64,000 nt of DNA from Mycteria americana (lineage: Eukaryota > Chordata > Aves > Ciconiiformes > Ciconiidae): contig NC_134365.1 in assembly GCF_035582795.1 (NCBI RefSeq), positions 81,883,635 through 81,947,634 of the forward strand. The letters are read 5' to 3'. Below, piece by piece: positions 23,601 through 38,600 of this stretch. Numbering within the stretch: position 1 is the first letter of the stretch; each line of letters begins with the position of its first letter. A program made the translations under genes and the position numbers. The notes beneath the pieces were generated by a model. The model was not told the origin of the DNA. It made no database searches and saw only the letters and a program-made list of their open reading frames with translations.

Positions 23601-26600
23601 ACCAAATGCTTAGGCACTTTAGGAAATAGAGTTTGCAGTTAAATACTGGTTTGATTCCCCTTCCTCCCCCTGCTGATTTATCACAATGCAAGAAGATGGT
23701 AAGTTCTTCTTTCTAACATCTCTGAAATAAAATGCAATTGAAGACTGGGAAAGGCCAAGCTTTGAGAGGCTGTCTTTTAAAAATTCCTGTACAAATGAGC
23801 ACTAACTTCTGATGTAAAGGTGTCTTTAAATTTCTAGCTGTGGGAATTTATTCCTGAAATAACTTGTTGTGTGTGTTGCTCCTGCTTTGTCTTACAAAAC
23901 AGCATATCTCCCATCAAACTTCTATATTTTTCAATTTCTTAGCATGCACCTCCCAGAACTGAGAGGATGGCTGTTGATCAGGACTGGAGCAGTGTTTATC
24001 CAACAGCAGCTGCATTTAAACCTGCCTCTGTGCCTCTCCCAATTCGAATGGGCTACCCAGTGAAGAGAGGAGTACCCCCACCAAAAGAAGGCAACTTAGA
24101 ACTTATAAAGGTAAGACACCATCAGTGTGTGGTAACTTTTAAAATTATTATTCACTAAGACTGCACTGCTTTGATTGGAATATTTATATTGGATACTGTT
24201 TTCTATTATTAAATAGGATAATATTCTACTTAATTTCTAAATTAAATGGTAACAAATACAAATGTAAGTAACAAATGAACCAAATCGGGAGACTTTTTTA
24301 GGATTATCATACCTGTGACTTTTGTAATGGGGCTTAACTTAAGTCTTTTTCTGAATCAGACTTGAAGAGTCTTCTTATCTAAATATTTTATTAAGCGTAT
24401 TGTACTACCTTAACAAATGTTAAAAGTGTAATCAGATTTCAGTAATGCCCCTTTATTTATGAACCGACAAAAAGCTATTATTTTGGTAACTCAATATGTC
24501 TGTTTCAGATTCCCAATTTTTTGCATCTTACTCCTCCTGCAATTAAGAAACACTGTGCAGCTCTTAAAGGTGAGGGGTTTTTTTCTTTTTTCTGTTATTA
24601 AAAACCATCTCTTGGAGTTTTAAGACAATGCAAAATGTAAATGTGTGTGATGAAGTAGAAGGTGAGACATGAAGGTGGTTATTTGTCAGGCTTTGGCTAG
24701 GATTGTATGCTTTCTTGTTGCTGCATTGAGTCATACAGGTGGTAGGGAGATATGTCTTGGGAGGTTTTCAGCACACCAGTAAGGCTTTAATTTTACCTTT
24801 CTGTTAGGCCCTGCTGGTACTGGAGAATTTATAGGTTAGTGTCTTAAAGAAGATGAGTGATGAATGTGACTCAGTTCTCAGAAGATTATCTATGATTAAA
24901 CCAGGGTTTAATCAGTAGCCATTCTGGCACGCATTTAAAAATAAATGCTAGTAAGAAATGAAAACCTCTGTGAGAGCAAAGTCTGCTGGGGAGATACAGG
25001 ATCTAATGAAGACCAAGAGCATCTCTGCCAGCCAGCAAGCCAATAAGGAGAACCTAATGAGGAGTTTAGCCCAAAGAGAAGTGGAGGCACGAGGGGACAG
25101 GGAGGAGGTAGAATCATAGAATCGTTTAGGTTGGAAAAGACCCTTAAGATCATTGAGTCCAACTGTTAACCTAACACTGCCAAGTCCACCACTAAACCAC
25201 GTCCCTAAGCACCACATCTACACGTCTTTTAAATACCTCCAGGGATGGTGACTCAACCACTTCCCTGGGCAGCCTGTTCCAATGCTTTACAACCCTTTCA
25301 GTGAAGAAATTTTTCCCAATATCCAATCTAAACCTCCCCGGCACAACTTGAGGCCATTTGCTCTTGTCCTATCACTTGTTACTTGGGAGAAGAGACTGAC
25401 ACCCACCTCGCTACAACCTCCTTTCAGGAAATTGTAGAGAGTGACAAGGTCTCCCCTCAGCCTGTATGGTAAGAGGTAAGAGGCCTGTCTTTAGTTGCCT
25501 GTATATGAATGCATGCAGCGTAGGAAATGGGTGGAATTAGAAGTCTGAGGAGTCACAGAAATGCAGAGAGAAAGCTTACATGACTGAGGTGCAGGCACGG
25601 ATGATGCAGAGGAGGAGCTGACCTGTACCCTAAAGAACAGCTCAGATGCAGAGCTTTGCTGAGATGTGTAGCAAGCTGGTTGAGAGTTTAAGAGTAGGGA
25701 TCACAGGGGAAGCTGAAAAGGTTGTGTTGGTGGACATCTGCCACAGACTGCCTGGTTAAGAAGAGGAAGCAGATGAACAGCTGAAAAAAGCCTTACAACT
25801 GCAAGCTTTGGTATTCATGGGGAACTGCAGCCATCTCAACATCTGCTGGAAGGGTGACAGGATGGGATGGAAGCAATCTAGGAGATTTCTGGAGTGTCTT
25901 GCAAATAATTTCTCGATGCAGATGCTGGACAAACTGTCCATGGGAAGGTGCTGTGTTGCATGTGCTACCTGCAAGTATGGAAGAACAGTTGGAGATGTCA
26001 AGGTTGCTGGCAGCCTTGGTTGTGAAAAGAAGATTGTGGAGTTTAAGATCTTGAGAGAAGTGAGGAATGCAAGTAGTGTATTGAAGGCAATTTCTCGATG
26101 CAGATGATCAATGAGTTGACCAGGAGGCATGCTGTGTTGGATTTGTTGTTCAGAAACAAGGAAGAACTGGTCAAGTATGTGAAGGTTAGGGGCATCCTTG
26201 ATAACAGTGGTCATAAAACTGTGGTGTTTAAAATCCCAAGAGAAGTGAGCAAGACAGACAGTGGAACTAGAGCCTGGACTTCAGGAGAGTGCTTTTGGTT
26301 TATTCAGGAATCTGCTTGGCAGATCTCACGGAGTACTCTCCTGGGTAGCAAAGTGGCCCACGAGAGCTGGTGGATGTTTAAGTTCAGCCTCCTTATAAGA
26401 GCAAGAATGGTCCATTCCAGTGTGCAGAAAGTTGGGCAAGTACGGCAGAAGGACAGCACGGGTGTGCAGGGAACTCCTGAGTGACCTGAGATGCAAAAAG
26501 GAAGTACACAGAAAGTGGAAGCAGGTAAAGACTACCCAGGAGGAACAGGAGATTTTTGCCAGACCATCGTCAAGAAGGGCAAGAAAGAAGATGCAGGGAA

Positions 26601-29600
26601 CTGCAGGTCAGTCAGCTTCACTACATTCCCTGGAAGATCATGAAGCAAACCTTCCTGGAAGCCATTTCCAAACATGCAAAAACATGCTTTATAACAGCCT
26701 GGGTAATGGTAGAGGGTACAACCTCAGCAGGTCTTCAGATAATAATGAATTGGGGGGGAACAAGTGATACACTGGAGAGCAGAGCTGCCATTCAGAGGGA
26801 TGTCAACAGGCAGGAAAAAATCCGCTGCAAGGACCCTCATGAAATTAAACAAAGGCAACTGCAAAGTCCTGCATCTGGGATGGAATAACCCGTGCAGCAG
26901 TACAGGCCAGGGGGATGGGGTCGGGGGCAAACAGCTAGAAAGAAGCTTTGCAGAAAAGGCCATGTGGTGCCTGGTGGGTATTTGAAAGTTGAACATGAGT
27001 CAGCAGTGTGCCCTTGTGGCAAAGGAAGGCTAACTGCATACTGGGTTGTATTAACAAGAGTGTAGCCACCACATTCAGGAAATTAGTTCTTTCCCCTCTA
27101 TTGAGTACCGCATCCAGTTCTGGGGTCCCCAGTACAAGACAGACATGGACCTGTTAGAGGAGGGCCACACAAATGACCAGAGGGCTGGAACACCTCTCCT
27201 GTGAAGAAAGGCTGAGAAAGTTGGGGTTGTTCAGCCTGGAGAGAGAAGGCTCTTAGGCGACCTTATTGTCACCTTTCGATATATAAAGGGGGCTTATAAG
27301 ACAGATGGGGAGCATCTGGGCCCATAGTGACAGGACAAGGGGCAACAGTTTTAAACTGGAAGAGAGCAGATACTTAGACTGGACATAAGGAAGACATTTT
27401 TTATGACAAGGGTGGTGAGACACTGGACGAGCTTACCCAGAGAAGCTGTGGATGCCCCATCATTGGAAGTATTCCAGGTCAGGTTGGACGGGGCTTTGAG
27501 CAGCCTGATCTAGTGAAAGCTGTCCCTGCCCATGGCAGGGTGGTTGCACTAGGTGATCTTTGAAGGTCCCTTCCAGCCCAAACCATTCTATGATTCTGTT
27601 TGGCAATTGTGAGACTGCACCTGGAGTACTGTATCCTGTTTTGGGGAACCCAGTACAAAGAAAGACATTGACATACTGGAGCAAGTCTAGCAGAGAGCCT
27701 GCCATTATCTGAACGAGTATGGTTTCTATAAATAGTACTTTTAAAAAGATATATAGCAATAAATTTAAAAAAAACCCACAAAAAAACAAAACAACAGATA
27801 TTACTTGGAGTGTTTTCTCTTTATCATACAGATTTCTGCACTGAATGGCCAAGTGCTTTGGACAGTGATGAGAAATGTGAACAGCATTTTCCTATTGAAA
27901 TTGAAACAGTAGATTATGTTTCTGCAGGGACATCTGTTCGTAATCCCAAAGCAAGAGTGGTGACTTTAAGAGTAAGTAGTATTTTTGGTAAACAGCCTTT
28001 ATTTCAAAAACCCAAATGCTTGGCTTTCTTCTAAAAACATGTGCAAGTATGATATGCTGTAAGGAAATGAGAGAAGTCATTTACTGAATGTCTGAATAAA
28101 AAGCAGTGGATTTCCTTAAGTATATTGCACCATGTTAGAACTGAGGTTGTGAGGTTATGGATATGTAGTTATAAATGAAGACTAAGCTCTGATATAAACA
28201 AAATAGTGTACCTTCTGAAGAATCTACTTCTAGAAAAGGCTGTAAGTGCCTTTGTACTCAGTGTCTTGCTTAGACTCTCTCATTGCTAATTTATAGACCC
28301 TAGAAGTGCACAAGTATTGAAAGAAGTGCACAAGGTCATATGAATGCAGCACTATTAATAAAGTATTGAGTTGGTAGGCCTCCAGGCATCAGTGCGTATG
28401 CAGTAGGGTATGTATGCAGTAGCCTTCTGATTATAGGGCCATGGTATACTTGAGGTTGGTAGGGAACTCAGGATTTTTCCAGTCTGACCTTCTGCTCAAA
28501 GTAAGGTAGGTATGAGATCAGACCAGGTTACTTCGGACTTTATCCAGTTGGGCCTTGAAAACCTTCAGGGCTGGAGATTGCACAACCTCTCTGGACAACC
28601 TATTCCAGTGCTTGCCTGTCCTCATAGTAGTAAAGTTGGGATTGTGCCGTGGCTTTTGAACATGGCTTTTGAGATGAGATTTGAACCTATCTTAAGAGCA
28701 GCAGCAGCAGTGGGGTCAGTGGTAGTTGCATTCTTACTCTGTCAGTATAGAAGTTAAAATACTGCATGATACCACATGCTTGTAACACCTATAAACATCT
28801 AATCATGGCAACTTTGAATGGTAGTAGTTCCTTTTGTCTGTAGGAGTCTCCACTTTCCCTTTACATTGTAAAACCTTTAGGGCTGAAATTTAATTTGGTC
28901 TGTCATTGACTTAAATATGCATTTCGCACCACTGTTAGCAGTAACTTCACCATCCCCTTGTAGTCATTGCATACTAGAGATTAGCCTTTTGTCTCCTAAT
29001 TCAGATCCCTGGTTAAGAGCAAGCTTTCACAAATTTGTATGCATTAGAAATAAAAGGAAATAGAGTGTATCTGTGAGAATAGAAGCCCCTGACTTCATGC
29101 TGGGTTGTGAATGTGTGCAGGAGGAGGCACTCATTGGAACCCCCTTGCGCCCATATTCAGTTGTCTTGGACAGAGTAATACTGACATTTGCAGATCAGTG
29201 CTGAGCATGGTGTGACAGGTAGGCGGAAGAGCTCGGCTGCTCAAACAGCCTTGAATCTCCTCCCAGTAAAAACAGCAGGTGGTGAGTGTATGTAAATTTC
29301 TTGCTTTCTAAATCATGTAAAACATTATGAGATATAAATGTCTTCTGTTAGATGTGGCTGTTGAGACACAAGCTGTTGGACTAGGGGTCAGCTATGCTGC
29401 AGTGGAGAGGATAATTAAAAATGATACACAAATAAGCATGTCTGTATTATCCTATCTGAATCTGTCCATTAATGTTAACTGGCCTTGGTACTTGCAAGGC
29501 ATTATGTGGATGTGTATTATGCATGTATATTAAAAAAAGGAGGAGTTGGAGGGGGAGACAAAAACGGAACAATTATCCATATGCTTTTTCAGTTACTAGT

Positions 29601-32600
29601 GTTCTGATCCCAGACTTCATTGCTAAATTCTTTCTCTGATTAATCCTCTGACAACAAAATCTGCCTAGGGAGGGGGAAGAGAAGATTTAAAGGTGAAAGC
29701 AGATGGCACTGGGTCGATGGTGGTTGAGTTCGTATCAATGAGAGAGCATTTACTGTGTGCTGTGTTACAGACTATGATAAACTCTCTGGTGGATCTTCAT
29801 GATAAGATTTCCTTTTTTAAATATTGTTTAAAAGTTAAACCTTTTTAATATTAATTAAAAAATTGGGCTTTTTTTCTACCGGTGTCACACTGGAGATGCT
29901 AATTTTTCATCTCTTGTACCCTAATGCCAGTATTTCTTGTCATCACATTTATCCTAGTCTATTTCCAAGTGGAATTGTCCACATTGTGCCAGACAACATA
30001 GTACTACAGGATGTAAAATGAGACTTTTTTTTTTAAAATCAACTGCTGTTCTTTTTGGAGCTTTAACTTTTCTAAAATTCAACATAAAATAGTCTGCAGC
30101 ATTCCAGCTAACAACTATAAGCTGTCCAATTGCTATCCCATTTTGAAGCAAGTAGCCATATAAATATTTGTCATTTTAAAGTGGCTTTGGATTAGTAAGA
30201 GCAACATAATTTTTATGATCCTGTAATATAGGAAACAGACCAGATAGCTTTTTAGTTTTTATAGGAAAAGCAAGTCACGTGGAATAAAATCATAGCTCTC
30301 TAACAGTAAATTTCAGATGATCACGGTGTATGAAGGCAGCATGATACAATTATGATAACACCATCCATTTAAGACAGTGCAAAAAGTACTACTCAATGAA
30401 ATTGTTTTACATTGTTGGTTAAAGCAAGCTAATGCTGGAGCTGGACATCTGGGCTGGAGTATCCCATTAAGTTTAGATAGTCACGGTCATAAAGTGCTAC
30501 GTGCACTGGCAGTTGTATGCTTGCCAGAAAGTTGTGTCTGAAACCCTTTAGAGTTTGGAGCATTCTTTCTTTCTGTGAGTGTTAGAGAAACAGTGTTAAG
30601 CAAATATGTTTTACACAAAGGTGTTTCTCATGAATTTGGGTGAGCATTGCCAGGCAGCAGTGAGGGCAGGCTGTTCTGTAAGGGAAGGTGATCCAGGGGC
30701 AGTAAGGGAGCCAGGGGCAGTGACCTCTCCAAAAGGGTGCAGCTACTGTCTGAGCAAGGTGAGCAGGACAGGTCTGGTAAAAATAACCTTGTCCATCTAA
30801 TAGCCCAGTAATCACCTGACAAGTTCATAACGAGAAGGCAAGTTGGAGGCCAAAGGGGGAAGACAAGTAAGTGGATCAGGATTAGGTCTGGTGACAGTAA
30901 CTAGGATCAGTCAACAGTCTGGTGATTGTCAAGCCAATCCATAGTGATGCAGCAGGTGAGGTCAAGCCAGGAAGTCAAGGATGTGCATCAGGGTTGGGTC
31001 AGTGTGGGCCATGGCTAGGCACAGACATAGCTGCGTTGTGGCTCAGGCAGAGGCCAAGGCTGGGTGCCTCGGCTTAGATGCAACTTCTCAGTAAAGCTGG
31101 GGCAGGCCCAGCTTCTCATAGCTTCTTTTTTTTTTTTTTTGTCACTGATTGAAGGCTATGTGGCTGCACTGTATGGAAGGGCACTGTATGCTAAGGTAGC
31201 CTTGACCCTTTAGAAGGGGTTGCTGTGTGTGGGGACCTCGGAAGTGTCGTGACTTCAAAAGTGATTGTTCATGTTCATTTTAGGCCGCACTAAGAATAGA
31301 GCTTTTTTTTTTGCAGCTTGACCGTAGCCTTAAAGACTGGATGTACCTAAGTCTGTTGGAATTAGACTTGACAAAATGTGAGCTAGGGACAAAGTTAGGT
31401 GAGCTCCTGCTCACCAGTATTACAGCCATGCATAGTAAATGAGCATGTAATTCCTTAAAAGGAGCTATTTTTCATATAATCTATGGAGCAGTAAATGTTA
31501 GGGTTATTTTTCAAGATCAGAAGTTTCAGTATTGAAACCCTGTTGTCTTCTCCCTTGTCATATTTAGGTTTAGTACTTCAGTTTTCTATTTTTAGTAGTA
31601 GGGGTTTTTCTTTTCAGGTAGTACTTTTTTTCCTGATATATATTGGAGCTTCTAATTTCTTTTAGTCCTTCAACTTTTGTTAGTTTTTCTGATGCAGATT
31701 TCTTGATTTTTGAACAGTTCTTTAGTACAGCAATGACACAGTAGAAAAAATATAGAGGAAAAACAAACAGTGGACAAATTAGTAAGAGACTACTATTATG
31801 TCTTCATGTTTTTAATATTCCTCAGCAACTCTCACTTAATAGAAATCTATGTTTCCAACACCATATATCTTTAGACTGTTAAGGTTCACAGCATTCTTAT
31901 TTGCTATTGTGTAAACAGATGGCTAAAACCAGCTTGCTTTACTTTTCATACTTGTTATTGCATATAGAAACTAGCTTCAGACTAACTTCTTGGGTTGTTT
32001 TTTTTTTTTAAATAAATACTAGTTTTTTGTTGTATATCTTATGTTCATGGGTTTTCTGGTATTGAAACAGAAGACAAGCCATTCACACTATTGTTTGATC
32101 AATTATGTGAGATTGGGTAGTTCTGGTCCATTATATTGTTACCTGTGTGCATCTTTGCGTATTTCTATTAATCTCCCAGTAATGACTTTGAGAATTCTGA
32201 TTTGATGTCTCTTGAATTGATGTCTTTCCTCCTCTTTTGGATGCTTTTCATAAATGTCTTTGATATATCTTAGTATGAACCTTACTGATCTGTATTTGAA
32301 AAAAAAAAATAAAAAAAAAAATTTATTTTTCTATATGAAGTACATGTGAATATGAAATACAGCTACAAACTAAACTGACAGCTGTTTTTTCCTCTGAAAA
32401 AAAGTTTGAGTAGAAATATTCTCCCCCTACCCCTCTGGTATTTGGATGAAAAGAAATTTATTGTTCGAATATTCAGATTATACTTGCCTTGTGTTAAGAC
32501 TTTTGACATGTGATACAATCAGAAGAAATTCTGCAAACACATACTTAATAGCTATCCTTTTAATTCTTGATAAAAGATGTGCCTAACTATCTCAAAATAT

Positions 32601-35600
32601 TTTCAGGGTGCAGAGATTGGATTTATCCAAGTAATTAAAGGTGTTTTCTCTTGTACTTGAAGGTTAAACTTTCTAACCTGAATTTGGATGACCATGCAAA
32701 GAAGAAGCTCATTAAACTTGTAGGAGAACGGTACTGTAAGGATACAGATGTGCTCACAATTACAACAGACAGGTACAGTTACAAGAAAGGAAAAAAAAAA
32801 TGCCTGTAGCAATGGACACAGTATAGAAAGGGCTGGGTGTCTTCCAGTAATATCAATTATTGTCTTAGTAAATTATTACATTTTTAAGGCTAAAATATAA
32901 TTAAGATAAACATACTAGTACACCTGTTATTAACTGTTAAAATTGTAATGGACAAATCACATAAGGTCAAACCTAATATTTTTTAAATATTGCTAGTTAA
33001 TGAAGCTCTGTATTTAGAAGTCTCATTTATTTTAAAGTAGTTGTAATGTTTCCCAAATGGGTTCTGTTAGTTTTAACAATGATCTGAAGAGTTTCAGGCA
33101 AGGAAAATGGGGACATTGGTGACCAGACATTTCTCAATGTTTTGATGTTCTAGATATAAATGAATCACTGGAGTTATTTACAGTTATATTCAGGAGGCTG
33201 CGTGGGAGAAACGTGTTTTCTGTGTTGAATTCTGAAGAGCTTAAGGAGAATACATATGTATTCCTGAATTAACAAGACACTTTAATTCACAACTGCTTTC
33301 AGTGAAAACATTCAGGAAATGTTTCAGGAAAAACATTACCGGTAGTCTCTTCTGTTTGCATGTTTTTATCTCCTCTTGAATTTCCTGTCCTTTGGTAGGA
33401 AATACCATTTTATTTCTACATAAAATAAATAAAAAATGGATAAAATTGTGCATATCTTTTTCACCTAGACTTGGAAATCTGGGTAGTTTACTGGGACCAC
33501 TTGTGCTACCAACAGTTTTCATTTCCCTAGCAAGACTTATTTTGTGGCTAAAACATTAGGATAGCTGAAAGGAGCATCTGTGAATGGTCTCATGCTCTGT
33601 TCCAGAAGAAACTCTTACTGTGCCTGTTGATATTTCACTTCATTTTTAGTAAATTCTAAGGCCTAAGCTCTGAGCAGTATCCATTTCTTTAATACAGGAT
33701 TTTCCAGACTGGTATTTAGATTACTTTTAAACTTAGGCTTTTTCACTGTGAGAGAAATACGAGTCAAAAGCTTGAGTCCTTTTTAAAGTTTATTTGCTAG
33801 AATAGTCATAGTTCATAGTCATTCAGATGAGTAGAGTGTCTCGGATGTAGTCTCGCATGATTCAGTTTGTTCTGTATCAGAAAGGAGGGTGAAGGAGCCT
33901 GCAGGAAGAGGTGAGTGTGAGAAAGAGACGAGAGGTTGTGGGTGATCAGCATGAGGAAGAGATTCTGTCATTAAATTCTCAGCAGAAGGTTTTGATGACT
34001 AGTTTTAAGAAATACACTGATTTTGCAGGACTGTGTCTTATCGCAACAGATTTTACTGGTGATCCTGTTTTGACTTACAGTGACATTGACTTAAACTTTT
34101 CTTGTTAAATTGTTGGCTAGATGTTCTGTTCTGAACTGTATTTCATGGCTGTTTTCACCAGTCATCCTCGTCCCTTCAGGTCTGGAGGGAAAAAAAAAAA
34201 TAAGGTTTTAAGGGAGTTCAGACTAAAGTATGTTGGATTCCACTTTGGCACGGAGGGCAAAGAAGTTTTTAACGTTTCCTGAAGATCTGTAAATTCTTGC
34301 ATTATGTACATTTTCCTACTAACTTGCAGATGCCCATTCTTCCATGTTCTTAATACTCATGCTTTCATGATATTATTCTTGATTGTGTGTAATTCAGAAA
34401 TGCATGTGAATGAAACTCGCATTTCCCTAAGATTCTCTACATTACAAATTAGAAATTTTGATGGTAAGTTTAACATTTTATTCAAAAGGATATTACAGTG
34501 GCTTGATTTCAAAAAGACTAGCTTTGTTTATGAATTTTCAGGTGTCCACTAAGAAGACAGAACTATGATTATGGCATACATCTCCTCACGGTTTTGTACC
34601 ATGAATCTTGGGTAAGCAACTGTGAATAACTCGCGCTCTCTAACGCACGTGTGCTCACGCGCTCTCTCGTAACTTATAAAAAAATTCCATGACTGTGCAC
34701 AGCTTAAAATGAATTATCTTAAATTCTTTTCTTCTTCTACCTCACTTTTTTCCAAATTCAACCAAGATAAGTTGCTTATGCTTGAATCCGATTCACCAGT
34801 CAACTTAGCGTGCATTTCTTAACTTCACAAGTGCTAATCTGTTGTTTGTATACATAGTTTGCCTCTTTTCAGAAGTTCTCTAGTGTTTTACCTTAATAAG
34901 AGATTCTTCCCCAATACTTTGTTTCTCACAACAATGAGCCTAAAACTGACCCTGAGCCTAGCAGAAAACACCTTAATTCTCAGGATTCCTAAACGTACCT
35001 TTAGTTTGGCAGCATGCTGGGCTGCCTACGCACAGTATTCAAATATGAATTGAGCGCACCCAGAGAAATGGTGTACTCTGTGATTATCACCTGTTATCTA
35101 TGCATTTTTAACAGTGACTATGTTTAAAGATGAAAACAAGTCTATTCCAAAAAAGCAGAGGGGCGTGTTACTGGCTTTAAAGCTATGAAAACTAATGTAC
35201 AGCACAGTATCTACATTTTGCCTGATTCCAAACTCCTATCTATTACTTAGAAATTGTCTTCTCTTAGGCTGTTCCTGGGCTGTGGTAAACCATGGCTGTA
35301 ATTTGGAAGTATTCTGCTTCTTAAACGCGCTCAAATCTTGCCTCAATCTGGAAGAAGTGAGGACTTAGGCTGCTTTTCTGAGCTCCCTTTTGCTCAGAAA
35401 AGGGACATCCTCCCCACCTTCTGTTAGTTTTAGGATTTCATTGCATCAGAGTTAGTGTCCTGAAAAATATATTAAATTATTGTAACTTTAGATAAATAAT
35501 TCTACCAAAGCAAGTGTAATGTGAACTTTTCTATAATCGTTCAGGATATGGTGTATTTGGAATTTTTCCCAGTAGTTCGTTTTGTTAAATGGTTATATAT

Positions 35601-38600
35601 GTGAAATAACCAATGTAAATGTATTGAAGATACTTTTCCAATTTATTGATAATTTACTACAATTCTTAAGTAGTCTTCTAAATATAATAAGATATCTTTA
35701 GACCACAGATCTTTCTCTTACAGTAAATTCTTCAGACTCGTCTCCTGTATTTTTGTGGCTAATTGTGTCGGTTATAAGTATTGCCTTCAACAATTTTACA
35801 GCCATTTTTTACAGAAAACAAGTTAGCAGTCTGAAACGAAATTATTGTTGAAAACCCATAGTTATACTTTGAATAACTTAACTTTGTTTAAATGTAATAT
35901 GTTATTAGTCACATTGGTTGAGACAGACAGTGAAAGCCTTCATCATCAGTATATTTTCATAGGTGTACTCTTTTAAATAAGCTGTAGCTGATTAGCTACC
36001 AAAATTCACACTTACTGTTTTCAATTGTTCTATAGTATTTAAATTAAATCTCCATATTTAGCATTTTCATGAATTTCAGTGTTCTTGATTTTGATCACTG
36101 CAGTGATGACATAAAAAACATAATAAAGAGGATGAGCTGTATTTTCCTTTCACTGGAAGTTGCCTTGAAGGATATGTTTTGTAATTGTAGAGTGCATCAA
36201 ATCCAATTCAGCTTATATTAACATCTTAAAAGATACATTTACTTCAGATTTAAAGTGCTTTGTACACATGGATATTTTTCTCCCCAACAGCATAACAGTG
36301 CATTACAAAAATTAATGACAGATCAGTTTCTGGTATTAAGCAATGCCAAGAGAGCTAGACACTGCCCACTTTATTAATTCCAGACGAACACCACATCTGT
36401 CCTTTGCTCTAGCATTACTTAGTGATGGAAGACAGGGCTATACGATACTGCTACGTGAGTGTTCACTGTGTACTGAATATGCAGAAGTCTCTTGCCCTTT
36501 TATTACCTTTCAACTTCCATGTTAATATTTGATGAGTTCATCAATCAGTTGTAATTGTCTTTGATTTCCATGAAAAATTAATGGTCTCCTGAGACATGTT
36601 TTTTTATTTTTGTGACACGTTTTGTTTTGTGACACGTTGGGTTTTCTTGGTTGTTGTTGTTGTCGTGTGTTGTTCCCCCCCCCCCCCCCCCCCCCCCCCA
36701 TGATCAATGGTAATGCCTTTTAATAACTTGCTGAAAGATAGTTTGGATACGTTTTGTAAACCATAAGCAAACAACATGTGGTTTATTTTAATTTGTACAA
36801 ACTTTAATATTGGAGGGGGATAGACAGGGACTGGCCTTCCATGTAGACAGTAACATCAATCTTGTTTACAGAACTAATTGCAAGATTTGATGACTTTCCC
36901 AGGAGAGTAGTGCCACACTGTGTTTTCATGCATGTGCATGATGGAATTCAATAAAAAGATGAGGGCAGTGTTCCATTCTTGCTACGTGAAGGGAGAGCTG
37001 GCTGCAAGCAAATTTTGCCCTCAATCCTGAATACTTTACCTAATATCTCTATAATTTATGTTAATAAATTATAAACTATAACTTATGTTAATAACTGGAT
37101 TACTGAATTTTGTGAACCAGCAAGCTTATGAATATATAAAAGGAAAAATTGTATGCAGATATGCATCAGGAAATGTAATTTCAAGTGCAATTATCTTAAT
37201 TGCCAGTGATGGCCTAATTCTTTTATTACAGTTATGAACTATAGCATCCAAGTAGTTTAGCAATCTGAAACCTTTTTAAAAGAATGACTGTTCTTTGTAG
37301 TTTTGTTGGGTATGTAGTGAACTATGTGCTATGAAGCTCCATTGTGTAGAGATGCATTTCCAGCAGGAAGTTATTCTTAGAGTAATGAGTATGAAGAGTT
37401 TAATTCTGGCTTGTCTGTCTCTTTATATGCATGCTTAGAAGACAAAATTTATCACTGTGTCAACAGTAGTCTCTGTATTACAAATTTTCTTGTATGCTTT
37501 TCCAGTCTTGGCTTCAGTAAAAACCTAGGGCATCCACAGCTCACTGATTCCATTGCTATTAGAAGGCTCAGGTGGAATTAGTTTGCAAGAATCCTTGTTG
37601 TAATGGAGTTACAGTTGAAATTTGCAACAAGTGTGTGCAGACAAAATATGAAAGGAAAGGGGGGGGATTACCAACAATTGGTACAGGTATTCTTCTGCCT
37701 TAAGGCTCTCAATATATTGTTAAGAATGGATTTCTTTCTTGGGCTGCAACGTGGGGAAGAGAGTTTGTTTCCATTTAAATAAATGAATAAAAGGTTATCC
37801 AAATCAAATTTGGCAAACTGGTTTCTGAGAGGTACCATAGCCAAAGCAAGGGAAGCATGTTGATAGGTTAATGCACTGACTAGCATTTTTGTCTCCTCTA
37901 ACCTGCTGGCAATCAATGGATGATACAAGAAGACTAGCCAAATTGTGAAAGGCTTTAAAGATATGATGGAGGATTGAACCTGGTGTAGAGGAACTTTCAG
38001 AGAAGTTCAGGTGTTTTTTATAATCATGTGTGTGCTCCCTTTTTTGAATGCATGGGGAAATAAGAAAAAGGGAAGGAATTGAAAGGAAGGAACAACTTTA
38101 CCTGATTTTTTTTTTTTTTTTAAATTTGGGGGGTTTTTTGTGGAGGGAGTAAATGAATGGCTGTTTTGTTTTGGTTTTGTGAGTGTTAGAGGAGGAAGCA
38201 GTTTCCACACTGTGGGAGGGAGGGACAGGGGAAAAGAATTGTCAGACTGTTGATAGATGGTCAGAATAAAGAGTTAAGATGAAGCAGCTGACAAAGGTGG
38301 CAGGAGTGCAAAAAGGTACATTTATGACTTGGGAATGGGGAGAGTAGCTGAAGCTATTTGATTACTTGTAGAAGTGGGATACTACTGGGTAGCTTTTGGG
38401 CTACATAACCGCTATGAATTGGTAGTTAAAAGTAGTACTGCATTTGAAACTGTATGGTCTTTCCTGTCTTCTGGTGTTCACACAGAAATGCCATTAATGG
38501 ACTTGACCATGCAAAATCCTGCAAAAGCTGAGGGTGCTCAGGACCTTTCGGGATTGTGTTAGAATTTACCAAAACACAGTCCAGTGTTACCAATTGGTAT

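Noticed and set aside
26098-26484. 128-codon frame in MRPS35 intron 4
   Set aside because: It is the endonuclease-end part of ORF2 of the CR1 copy, not a host gene.
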